A stretch of DNA of 5,469 bases from Spirochaetales bacterium (GTDB lineage Bacteria > Spirochaetota > Spirochaetia > DSM-27196 > PWMO01), in the NCBI GenBank assembly GCA_007123465.1, contig SKLB01000217.1, positions 1 to 5,469 of the forward strand, read 5' to 3'. A program made the translations under genes and the position numbers. Shown one piece after another: positions 1-5,469 of this stretch. Under the pieces are notes generated by a model. That model was not told the origin of the DNA and did no database searches. It saw only the letters and a program-made list of their open reading frames with translations. Positions within the stretch are counted from its first letter, which is position 1, and every line of letters starts with the position of its first letter.

Positions 1-360
1 AACGGCGGACAGATTCCGGCCGATTCGGTGGCGGTCGGAGGCTATCCCATCGACATTCATCTCCCGACCGACGACGAAGATCTCGAGTTGACAAAGGTGC
101 CTCGATACGGAATCCCGTACGGATGTCTGCTTCCTCACGAGTTTGACAACCTTCTCATGTCTGGTCGGTGTATTTCGGCAACACATCGGGCATTTGCAAG
201 CTCGCGGGTGATGGGAACATCCATGGCGACGGGGGAAGCCGCTGCGACGGCTGCAATCATCGCAATCGAGACGGGCACTCGGCCAGCAGAACTGGATGTC
301 AGCATGCTGCGAAGGCGCCTGATGGATGACGGTTCGATTGTCGGAGAAATCAATATGTGA
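1..360 (+). CDS. FAD-dependent oxidoreductase, C-terminal part (5' end outside window)
   Basis: This is the C-terminal 119 residues of a protein that enters from the left edge. The frame is open from base 1, and the GTG at 28 is an internal Val codon rather than a start. The sequence matches the end of the FAD_oxidored family (PF12831 type). Recognisable elements are SVAVGGYPIDIH, then IPYGCLLPHEFDNLLMSGRC, then ISATHRAFASSRVMGTSMA, then a G-E-A-A-A-T-A-A helix. In this family the last block closes the FAD-binding fold and contacts the flavin. Full-length members usually have more than 400 residues, so most of the protein, including the N-terminal GxGxxG nucleotide-binding loop, is outside the window. 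The substrate cannot be told. The gene lies 79 bp upstream of the sugar-binding protein gene on the same strand, so it probably belongs to the same catabolic locus. The family assignment is fairly sure and the role is unknown. Confidence 0.85.
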   Translation, partial: NGGQIPADSVAVGGYPIDIHLPTDDEDLELTKVPRYGIPYGCLLPHEFDNLLMSGRCISATHRAFASSRVMGTSMATGEAAATAAIIAIETGTRPAELDVSMLRRRLMDDGSIVGEINM

Positions 361-362
361 AT

Positions 363-386
363 CGTAGCCTCTGCTACGGCACTTTT
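363..386 (+). terminator. Weak terminator-like hairpin after the FAD oxidoreductase gene
   Basis: Two bases after the TGA at 358-360, CGTAGC (363-368) and GCTACG (373-378) form a perfect 6-bp stem with a 4-nt loop, CTCT. The stem is followed by GCAC and a run of four T at 383-386. The stem is short and the T run is both short and offset, so complete termination is unlikely. It could act as a partial terminator or attenuator that separates expression of the oxidoreductase from the transporter genes. This is structure seen in the sequence; the function is inferred. Confidence 0.35.
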
Positions 387-387
387 G

Positions 388-402
388 AACGTCGTTGACG
401 TT
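388..402. repeat. 15-bp inverted repeat, possible operator
   Basis: AACGTC (388-393) and GACGTT (397-402) are perfect inverted half-sites separated by GTT. The repeat lies 38 bp upstream of the binding-protein start, where an operator for a local sugar regulator would fit. It could equally be a second small RNA hairpin or chance. No second copy of this repeat was noticed elsewhere in the window, and no convincing promoter boxes were found beside it. Confidence 0.3.
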
Positions 403-427
403 GGTGAGGGTGGCGAGCAGGAGAAAT

Positions 428-433
428 GGAGGT
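428..433 (+). promoter_or_regulatory. Ribosome binding site of the sugar-binding protein gene
   Basis: A strong GGAGGT lies 6 nt upstream of the ATG at 440. It fixes that ATG as the start in preference to the in-frame TTG at 395, which would put 15 polar residues in front of an otherwise ideal signal peptide and has no comparable site in front of it. Confidence 0.85.
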
Positions 434-439
434 GCAATA

Positions 440-1729
440 ATGAAGCGATTTGTGCTTGTTGTCGTTGGATTGGCAGTGATCCTCGCCGTCACATGGGCCG
501 GAGGCCAGCGAGAAGTGGTGACCCAGAGGCCTTCCTTTTCAATCATGCTCCACCCGGTGTTGTATAGCGCAACCGGCGGTGACGGCGGTCTGATCTCTCA
601 ATTCGAGGAAGAATATGGCGTCGATGTAGAGGTGGTAACGGCTCCTCTCGACGGCATCCTTGAGCAAACGCTTCTGGACTTTGTTTCCGGCACGAGCAGT
701 CTTGACGTGTTCGTGTATACGGATACGGCCCTTCACGCGGGCCTTGCTCAGTATCTGCTTCCCCTGGATGACTACATCAGGGCGGCGGGACCAGCGTATC
801 GTTTCGATGACATCATCGAAAGCGCCGTGAGTTTCAGCCGTTTTGACGGTGTCACGTACGGAATCCCCTTCCGGTATGGCGTGTACATGCTCTACTATCG
901 TTCTGATCTGTTCGCCAAGTACGGTGTAGACACCCCGCAGACTTGGGCAGAACTCAATGCGGCTGCGCGAACGATCACCGAAGGACTTCGTTCAGACGGA
1001 ATTGATGATGTGTATGGTATCGTGTTCCCCGGTGAGGCGGGTCAGTACCTGTTCGAAGTGTACAAAACATGGCTTGCAGGACACGGTGGGATGATCGCTG
1101 ACGCGAACGGAAACGTAACCCTCAACACCCCACAGGCAATCACGGCGCTCGAGAATCTCGTCCTGCTGTACCGCGCCGGCTGGGCTCCGCCGGACACCCC
1201 CGGGAAGCCCGTAGACCAGGCTATTGGCGCCATCCAGACCGGACGCGCGGCGATGAACCTCGCGTACTCTCCCTATTGGGGGTTGTTCACGAACCCGGAT
1301 CAGTCGGCGCATGCCGACAGCATGGGGTGGGCGATGACCCCTCACGCCCCGGGAGTTCCGTACGGTCGCGCGAGCTTCAGCGGCTGGAATATGCTTATTA
1401 ATCGAAACACGGAATTTCCAGAAGAGGCGTGGGAGCTGGTACGCTATCTGACGACGAGAGAAGCAGCCCTTTACATGGCACTGAATCATGCCAACGGACC
1501 GATTCGTGAAAGCGTGCTGACCGATCCTGAGTACCTGTCGCGATTTCCGCTCGCCGCAGACTGGTTGAGGAGCTTTCGGGCCTCCGAGCCGCTTCTCCCC
1601 GGTGGGCACGAGCGCATCAGCGAGATCATGGATATCGTTGGTCGGGAAGTATCCAGTGCTCTCATTGGTGAGAAGACTCCTGCACAAGCGATGGAGGCGG
1701 CGCAAAACAGGGTTAGCGCGATTTTCTGA
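440..1729 (+). CDS. ABC transporter sugar-binding protein (extracellular solute-binding family 1, CUT1 type)
   Basis: This 429-residue exported protein captures the substrate in the periplasm and delivers it to the two permeases encoded next. Residues 1-20 form a signal peptide: MKR, a hydrophobic core, then TWA, with likely cleavage after Ala20 before GGQ. There is no cysteine at the cleavage site, so it is not a typical lipoprotein. Family marks include a YGIP turn at 140-143 followed by LYYR at 151-154 and a DTPQTWAEL segment near 164-172. Further on are a G-R-A-A-M element near 268-272, GWN at 315-317 and a C-terminal EEAWELVRYLTT helix at 328-339. This is the SBP_bac_1 layout of MalE/UgpB-like proteins, and the length is normal for the family. 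Aromatics such as W211, W248, Y279, W280 and W316 could stack on a sugar ring, but the ligand cannot be read from sequence. The start is set by GGAGGT at 428-433. Confidence 0.93.
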   Translation: MKRFVLVVVGLAVILAVTWAGGQREVVTQRPSFSIMLHPVLYSATGGDGGLISQFEEEYGVDVEVVTAPLDGILEQTLLDFVSGTSSLDVFVYTDTALHAGLAQYLLPLDDYIRAAGPAYRFDDIIESAVSFSRFDGVTYGIPFRYGVYMLYYRSDLFAKYGVDTPQTWAELNAAARTITEGLRSDGIDDVYGIVFPGEAGQYLFEVYKTWLAGHGGMIADANGNVTLNTPQAITALENLVLLYRAGWAPPDTPGKPVDQAIGAIQTGRAAMNLAYSPYWGLFTNPDQSAHADSMGWAMTPHAPGVPYGRASFSGWNMLINRNTEFPEEAWELVRYLTTREAALYMALNHANGPIRESVLTDPEYLSRFPLAADWLRSFRASEPLLPGGHERISEIMDIVGREVSSALIGEKTPAQAMEAAQNRVSAIF

Positions 1730-1749
1730 CGATTTCGTTCGACTGGAAT

Positions 1750-1781
1750 ATCGAGAAGGAGCCTCGTTGCTCCTTCTCGAT
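1750..1781 (+). promoter_or_regulatory. Intercistronic stem-loop between binding protein and permease genes
   Basis: Bases 1750-1762 and 1769-1781 form a perfect 13-bp inverted repeat (ATCGAGAAGGAGC and its reverse complement) around a 6-nt loop, CTCGTT. It begins 20 nt after the binding-protein stop and ends 16 nt before the permease ribosome site. No T run follows, so it does not look like a standard intrinsic terminator. Stable hairpins at this position in sugar ABC operons are known to protect the upstream mRNA or lower readthrough, giving more binding protein than permease. That role is inferred here. Confidence 0.75.
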
Positions 1782-1797
1782 GGATTCATACGGTTAC

Positions 1798-1801
1798 GGA
1801 G
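1798..1801 (+). promoter_or_regulatory. Ribosome binding site of the first permease gene
   Basis: GGAG lies 7 nt upstream of the ATG at 1809 and sets this start. The reading frame stays open back into the binding-protein gene, with a possible start as far upstream as 1602, but that stretch overlaps the previous gene and would encode an Arg-rich extension foreign to this permease family. Confidence 0.75.
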
Positions 1802-1808
1802 CAGCACC

Positions 1809-2636
1809 ATGACGCGTCAATCGAAAACCGAGTTGGGGATACGAAACCTGTTGGTCATTTTCTTTTTGGTCTTTGCTGCCACACCGTTGATCTGGTTGGT
1901 GCTCACGTCACTCAAACAACGCCAAGACATCTTCGGGGCAGTATTGCTCTTCACACCGACCTTCGAGGCGTACTCCCGCATCTTCTCGGGGACGGGCGAT
2001 ACGGTCGTGATCGGTTTGATGAACAGTACTCGAGTTGCGCTTTTTAATACCTTGATTGTCCTGGTACTTGCTGTCAGCGCTGGGTATCCACTGTCGCGCG
2101 GGACGTTTCGCGGCAGGAAGGTGATCCTTTTCGGTGTGCTCGCGAGCCGGCTGATGCCGCCGGTGGTTGTTATTCTTCCGTTGTTCCTGACGGCAAGGCA
2201 CTTTGGAGTGATAGATCAGATTGGTACGATCGCGGTTCTGCACGCCGTGTTCAGTCTTCCACTGGGCATTTGGCTGATGAAGAGCTTCTACGATAGCGTC
2301 CCGGTGAGTCTCGAAGAGGCTGCATTCATTGACGGCGCAACTCTCTTCCAGACGCTCTGGCGAGTAACGTTGCCACTCGTACGAGCAGGAATCACGACCG
2401 TCGGTTTACTCGCGTTTATCTTCTCATGGAACGAGTTTCTGTTCGCTCTGGTCTTTACTCAACGGAACGCGCGAACCGCGCCGATCGTGCTGGCGAACGC
2501 TACGTATGGTGAAGCGCAGATCTTCTGGGCCGATATGTCCGCAGTGGCACTGATAATGACGATTCCGGCGGTCATCGTAGCGGTGGTCGCACAGAAGTAT
2601 CTGGTGCGGGGCCTGACTTCAGGGTCGGTGAAATAG
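1809..2636 (+). CDS. ABC transporter permease, MalG/UgpE type (CUT1 sugar importer)
   Basis: This 275-residue inner-membrane subunit forms half of the translocation channel. Hydrophobic segments suggest six helices near 13-33, 76-96, 105-127, 134-157, 195-216 and 245-265. The N-terminus has the MalG-type mark: one helix ending in TPLIWLVLTSLK, then a P-T-F-E-A-Y segment at 50-55. The cytoplasmic EAA loop, which docks on the ATPase, is clear: E170-A171-A172, D175-G176-A177 and, 12 residues after G176, L188-P189. It is followed by FSWNEFLFAL, another mark of this subtype. The length is normal. The gene follows the binding-protein gene by 79 bp and abuts the partner permease gene exactly. The order is unusual because the MalF-type gene normally comes first. 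No ATPase is encoded nearby. The family is sure; the substrate is unknown. Confidence 0.93.
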   Translation: MTRQSKTELGIRNLLVIFFLVFAATPLIWLVLTSLKQRQDIFGAVLLFTPTFEAYSRIFSGTGDTVVIGLMNSTRVALFNTLIVLVLAVSAGYPLSRGTFRGRKVILFGVLASRLMPPVVVILPLFLTARHFGVIDQIGTIAVLHAVFSLPLGIWLMKSFYDSVPVSLEEAAFIDGATLFQTLWRVTLPLVRAGITTVGLLAFIFSWNEFLFALVFTQRNARTAPIVLANATYGEAQIFWADMSAVALIMTIPAVIVAVVAQKYLVRGLTSGSVK

Positions 2637-3521
2637 ATGCGCACGGTAACTACACGAAGGCAGATTCGGCTCGCGGTGATGCTGGTTCCCGCGACTCTGT
2701 TCATCCTGGTTCTGCTGGTTGTACCGATTCTCGTGGCTATTCCGGAAAGTTTTCGAGCCTGGAATCTGCTGCGTCCCGAAGACCGAACGTTCGTTGGTCT
2801 CGCGAACTTTGGCGCGCTGCTCGTGGATACGACGTTCTTGCGGTCGCTTCGATTTACTTTGTTGTTCGTTTTCGTGACGCTCGCAGTAGAAATCCCAATG
2901 GGTCTCGGGGCGGCACTCGCATTTTCCTCGATTCGCAACTCGATGGTGCGTGGTCTTGGTGCAACGGTCTTGTTTGTTCCGTACATGATCGCGCCGTTGA
3001 CCACCGCACTTATCTGGAAGCTGCTTCTTACGTTCAACGGGTTCATCAATGCGCTCTTATCGGGAATCGGGCTGAGTCCGGTGGCGTGGTTCGCAAGTCC
3101 GGAGTGGGCATTCGTGGCGGTAGCCATCGCCGAGATATGGCGCTCCTACCCGTTCGGATTTCTTCTGTTTTTGGCGGCGATTACGGCATTGCCGGAAGAG
3201 CCGTACGAAGCCGCCGTTGTGGATGGGGCTACCAGGCTACAGGCGTTTCGTTTGATTACTTTACCGCTTCTGCGGCCCACACTGACAATTGTACTGATCT
3301 ACCAGATGGTGTTGAAACTTCGTGTATTCGATCTCGTTTACCTCATGACTGCCGGGGGGCCCGTCGATTATACGACTCCTCTGGGATTGCTCGTGTACCG
3401 ATACTACTTCCGCTACCGGGAAGCGGGCATCGGGTCGGCGGGTGCCGTGATCGTTCTTCTGATATCCATATTGATTACGATTGTAATCATTCGAAAAACC
3501 TTCGTCGAACAGCAGACATAG
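2637..3521 (+). CDS. ABC transporter permease, MalF/UgpA type (CUT1 sugar importer)
   Basis: This 294-residue inner-membrane protein is the second half of the channel. Predicted helices lie near 12-36, 70-96, 106-130, 156-182, 213-233 and 264-286. After helix 1 comes the typical TFVGLANFGALL segment at 51-62. The EAA loop is well kept: E191-A192-A193, D196-G197-A198 and L209-P210. It is followed by RVFDLVYLMTAGGP at 229-242, a clear UgpA/MalF-type mark. The length is typical of UgpA-like subunits and lacks the extra N-terminal helices and large periplasmic loop of enterobacterial MalF. The ATG begins on the base after the TAG of the previous permease gene, and only a weak GGTGA (2627-2631) precedes it. 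Translation is therefore probably coupled to that gene, which would give equal amounts of the two partners. Confidence 0.93.
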   Translation: MRTVTTRRQIRLAVMLVPATLFILVLLVVPILVAIPESFRAWNLLRPEDRTFVGLANFGALLVDTTFLRSLRFTLLFVFVTLAVEIPMGLGAALAFSSIRNSMVRGLGATVLFVPYMIAPLTTALIWKLLLTFNGFINALLSGIGLSPVAWFASPEWAFVAVAIAEIWRSYPFGFLLFLAAITALPEEPYEAAVVDGATRLQAFRLITLPLLRPTLTIVLIYQMVLKLRVFDLVYLMTAGGPVDYTTPLGLLVYRYYFRYREAGIGSAGAVIVLLISILITIVIIRKTFVEQQT

Positions 3522-3523
3522 TT

Positions 3524-3528
3524 GGAGG
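3524..3528 (+). promoter_or_regulatory. Ribosome binding site that decides the polyol dehydrogenase start
   Basis: GGAGG lies 8 nt before the ATG at 3537. The TTG at 3522 gives a longer frame, but it overlaps this site, so it would not be served by it. An ATG at 3532 is only 3 nt away and out of frame. The next in-frame ATG at 3558 has no clear site upstream. The start at 3537 is therefore preferred. Confidence 0.75.
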
Positions 3529-3536
3529 CACATGGA

Positions 3537-4604
3537 ATGCAATCACCCACATCGAGTATGAAAGCCGCAGTTCTTCACGCGGCAAAGGATCTGAGATTCG
3601 AAACCGTCAGCCGTCCGAAACCGGATGCAGGTCAGTGTCTTGTCAGGATCCGAGCGAACGGGTTGTGCGGCTCGGACATTCACTTTTTTGAGGACGGGAA
3701 GCTGGGACCGTTTCGGGTGACCACACCGTACATCCCCGGCCATGAAGCGGTGGGTACCGTCGTAGAAACTGGCCCGGGCGTGTCTGATCTTGCAGTCGGA
3801 GACCGGGTTGTGATTGAACCTGGTGTACCGTGTCGAAAGTGCGAGTACTGTCACCAAGGCCTCTACAATCTGTGCCCGAACGTGGTCTTCATGTCCGCAC
3901 CACCGGTGAACGGGACATTCGCCGAGTACGCCGTTGTCGACACTGACTTTCTCTACCGTGTCCCGTCCGGGCTTTCCGATGAAGAAGCAGCACTGGTGGA
4001 GCCGGTGAGTGTAGGTGTGCATGCGTGCAATCGTGCCAGCGTTCGCCCAGGGTCGTCGGCGGTTATCGTTGGGGCGGGCCCAATTGGGCTCATTACGCTC
4101 ATGGTTGCCAGAGCATACGGAGTGACACAGGCGATCTGCGTCGATGTCATTGAAGCGCGGCTGCAGAAGGCCACCGAAATCGGCGCCCACGCCGTCGTGA
4201 ATGCCTCCCGGCAGGATGCGGTCTCAGCCGTCATGGATCTCACCGGCCAGAAAGGTGCGGATTACGTCTTCGAGGCCAGCGGATCGTCAGCGGGAGCAGC
4301 GCTTTCCCCGAAGTTAGCCGCTCGAGGAGGGATGGTCACTCTCATTGGATGGCCTGAGGTCAGTGAGTTTGCGTATCCGGTGGAACTGATCATAGAGCGA
4401 GAGTTGAACGTACTCGGAGTGAATCGCTATCGCAATACCTTTGGTCCGGCCCTCGAACTCATGACCGACGGCAGGATCCCGGTTCGTGAACTGATCTCTC
4501 ATCGGTTCGACTTTTCCGATGTAGTGAACGCGTTTCAGTTCGCTTCAGAGAACAGGTCGGCTACTACCAAGGTTGTCATCGTGAACGGTGAGGAGGATCT
4601 CTAA
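3537..4604 (+). CDS. Zinc-dependent polyol dehydrogenase (sorbitol/xylitol dehydrogenase-like, MDR family)
   Basis: This 355-residue cytoplasmic enzyme probably oxidises a polyol or related sugar to a keto-sugar with NAD+. The catalytic zinc set is intact: C44 in GLCGSDIH, H69-E70 in PGHE, and E155 in VEPVSVG. The structural zinc set C99, C102, C105 and C113 is also complete. The Rossmann fold begins near 175 with VGAGPIG (G179, G181, G184). D203 at the end of the second strand favours NAD over NADP. The stretch EPGVPCRKCEYC followed by NLCP is especially like the sorbitol and xylitol dehydrogenase branch, rather than alcohol or threonine dehydrogenases. The length is normal for that branch. 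The gene starts 15 bp after the permease stop, so it is almost certainly cotranscribed with the importer genes. The exact substrate (sorbitol, xylitol, another polyol or a sugar derivative) cannot be fixed from sequence. Confidence 0.9.
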   Translation: MQSPTSSMKAAVLHAAKDLRFETVSRPKPDAGQCLVRIRANGLCGSDIHFFEDGKLGPFRVTTPYIPGHEAVGTVVETGPGVSDLAVGDRVVIEPGVPCRKCEYCHQGLYNLCPNVVFMSAPPVNGTFAEYAVVDTDFLYRVPSGLSDEEAALVEPVSVGVHACNRASVRPGSSAVIVGAGPIGLITLMVARAYGVTQAICVDVIEARLQKATEIGAHAVVNASRQDAVSAVMDLTGQKGADYVFEASGSSAGAALSPKLAARGGMVTLIGWPEVSEFAYPVELIIERELNVLGVNRYRNTFGPALELMTDGRIPVRELISHRFDFSDVVNAFQFASENRSATTKVVIVNGEEDL

Positions 4605-4739
4605 GACTCAATACCGCTCGGCGCTGATTCCCTGGTAGCGGGAACGGTTTGAGGATGGGCAGCGCTCGCCGGTGCAGACACCGCTCGTGTCAATGCCAAG
4701 CCGGCAACGCGGTTTTGTGGCAGAATCTCAAGAGGATAT
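4605..4739. other. 135-bp intergenic region with weak hairpins and possible mini-ORF
   Basis: This is the longest non-coding gap in the window. It can form three short hairpins: TTCCC/GGGAA (4628-4632 with 4640-4644), CGGTG/CACCG (4670-4674 with 4679-4683) and TGCC/GGCA (4694-4697 with 4703-4706). GCGCTG (4621-4626) and CAGCGC (4660-4665) also pair at longer range around the first one. Four T follow at 4713-4716, but no stem looks like a strong terminator. I see no convincing -35/-10 pair. An ATG at 4693 opens a 16-codon frame whose TGA (4741-4743) overlaps the next gene's ATG as ATGA, but no ribosome site precedes it. Confidence 0.4.
4732..4736 (+). promoter_or_regulatory. Ribosome binding site of the short-chain dehydrogenase gene
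   Basis: GAGGA lies 3 nt before the ATG at 4740 (4 nt counted from GAGG). The spacing is shorter than usual but workable, and the start gives an N-terminus that begins directly on the first Rossmann strand, as is normal for this family. Confidence 0.6.
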
Positions 4740-5469
4740 ATGAATAAGACGGCAGTTATTACCGGCGGAAACGGAGGGATCGGTCAGGCAATCGCTGACA
4801 ATCTCTCTCATGACCACACGATCATCCTTCATTGTTTCGGCAGTATCGATCACCTCGGCGCGTGGATCGGCGAGGTTCACGCGAGAGGTGGAGAGATCAT
4901 CCCGGTGGAGGCGGAGCTATCAGGCAAGACCGGATGCGAGAAGTTCTGTGAAGAGGTGATCAAGAAGATTGACGGTCGCATTGACGTTCTGATCAACAGC
5001 GCTGGAGGGATCATCCAGGCACACAATAGTGGAACCCTCACCTGGGAAATTATGGAACGCCATTTCAATCTCAACGCATTAGCACCCATGTTTGTGACTG
5101 GCCGGCTCGTGCCATATATTCAGGAAGGTCGTGACCCAAGTGTCATCAACATCACTTCAGGAGCGATTCGCAACGGATCAATTACCGCTCCTGCGTACGG
5201 CGCCGCAAAAGGGGCGATGGATGTGTTCACCCGGGGACTCGCAAACGAACTGGCCCCGAAGGTTCGGGTGAACGCGATTGCTCCGGGAGTAATCAAGACT
5301 CGCTTCTATGATAATGTCGCGCCGGACGTGCTTGTCAGTCTGGAAGGCAAAACCCCATTGAAGAAACTGGGGACTCCTGACGACGTGGCGAGGACGGTTC
5401 GATACCTTGTAGAGACCACGTACCTGACCGGGGTTACCATCGATTTGAATGGTGGTCTGTACATGCGCT
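4740..5469 (+). CDS. Short-chain dehydrogenase/reductase (classical SDR, FabG-like), 3' end outside window
   Basis: 243 residues are visible with no stop before the right edge. This is a classical SDR: an NAD(P)-dependent oxidoreductase with a Rossmann fold. The cofactor loop is T8-G9-G10-N11-G12-G13-I14-G15. N86-S87-A88-G89 stands for the usual NNAG. The catalytic set is complete: N112, S140, Y153 and K157 (YGAAK). A P182-G183 motif follows in IAPGVIKT. The sequence reaches LNGGLYMR, which lies at or very near the end in this family, so only a few residues should be missing. E59 stands where an Asp that contacts the adenine is usual. There is neither an evident Asp nor Arg after the second strand, so NAD versus NADP cannot be chosen. 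The gene is 135 bp downstream of the polyol dehydrogenase gene and probably acts on the same pathway. The substrate is unknown, and names such as 3-oxoacyl-ACP reductase would be misleading here. Confidence 0.9.
   Translation, partial: MNKTAVITGGNGGIGQAIADNLSHDHTIILHCFGSIDHLGAWIGEVHARGGEIIPVEAELSGKTGCEKFCEEVIKKIDGRIDVLINSAGGIIQAHNSGTLTWEIMERHFNLNALAPMFVTGRLVPYIQEGRDPSVINITSGAIRNGSITAPAYGAAKGAMDVFTRGLANELAPKVRVNAIAPGVIKTRFYDNVAPDVLVSLEGKTPLKKLGTPDDVARTVRYLVETTYLTGVTIDLNGGLYMR

Noticed and set aside
28..360. GTG at 28 as the start of a 110-residue protein
   Set aside because: The frame is open to the window edge and the residues before 28 continue the conserved family sequence, so this is the tail of a larger FAD oxidoreductase.
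1798..1801. Poly-T termination after the 1750-1781 stem-loop
   Set aside because: The bases after the stem (GGATTCATACGG) contain no T run, so a standard intrinsic terminator is not supported.
992..1810. Long minus-strand open frame of 272 codons opposite the binding-protein gene
   Set aside because: It is the antisense shadow of a clearly coding gene, rich in Arg and Ser without any recognisable domain, and it runs across the intercistronic stem-loop.
2459..3127. Minus-strand open frame of 222 codons opposite the two permease genes
   Set aside because: It is low-complexity, rich in Arg, Thr, Ser and Ala, spans the junction of two well-supported permease genes and shows no domain.
3086..3691. 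Plus-strand open frame of 201 codons across the end of the second permease gene and the start of the dehydrogenase gene
   Set aside because: It is out of frame with both genes, has an Arg/Ser-rich composition typical of a shifted frame, and lacks a ribosome site.
3543..4190. Minus-strand open frame of 215 codons opposite the polyol dehydrogenase gene
   Set aside because: It lies opposite a gene with complete zinc and cofactor motifs, and its own translation shows no family features.
4655..4747. 30-codon frame starting ATG at 4655 with several Cys and Arg, overlapping the SDR start
   Set aside because: GAGG directly abuts the ATG with no spacing, the frame overlaps the start of the well-supported SDR gene, and nothing else supports it.

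Overview
The window holds six genes, all on the + strand and tightly packed. Together they read as part of one operon for uptake and oxidative breakdown of a carbohydrate, most likely a polyol or a sugar derivative. The organism is a bacterium with moderately high GC. The exported binding protein has a signal peptide ending in Ala followed by Gly-Gly-Gln and no lipobox cysteine. That style is common among spirochaete binding proteins, so a free-living Spirochaetales-type source is my best guess, but it is an inference from one short motif.

Layout: (1) 1-360, the last 119 residues of an FAD-dependent oxidoreductase, cut by the window edge. (2) 361-439, a short gap with two small inverted repeats. 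(3) 440-1729, a periplasmic sugar-binding protein of an ABC importer. (4) 1730-1808, a gap with a perfect 13-bp stem-loop. (5) 1809-2636, a MalG/UgpE-type permease. (6) 2637-3521, a MalF/UgpA-type permease starting on the base after the previous stop. (7) 3537-4604, a zinc-dependent medium-chain polyol dehydrogenase of the sorbitol/xylitol dehydrogenase type. (8) 4605-4739, a 135-bp gap with weak hairpins and a possible mini-ORF. (9) 4740 to the right edge, a short-chain dehydrogenase lacking at most a few C-terminal residues.

How they could work together: the binding protein captures the substrate in the periplasm and the two permeases carry it in. The energising ATPase is not in this window; CUT1 importers often borrow an MsmK/UgpC-type ATPase encoded elsewhere. 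Inside the cell, up to three oxidoreductases of unrelated folds (FAD, zinc/NAD and SDR) act on the substrate or its products. No regulator, kinase, aldolase, RNA gene, mobile element or CRISPR array is visible. I see no clearly new biological system. The more interesting points are the permease order, the intercistronic stem-loop and the three-oxidoreductase gene set.
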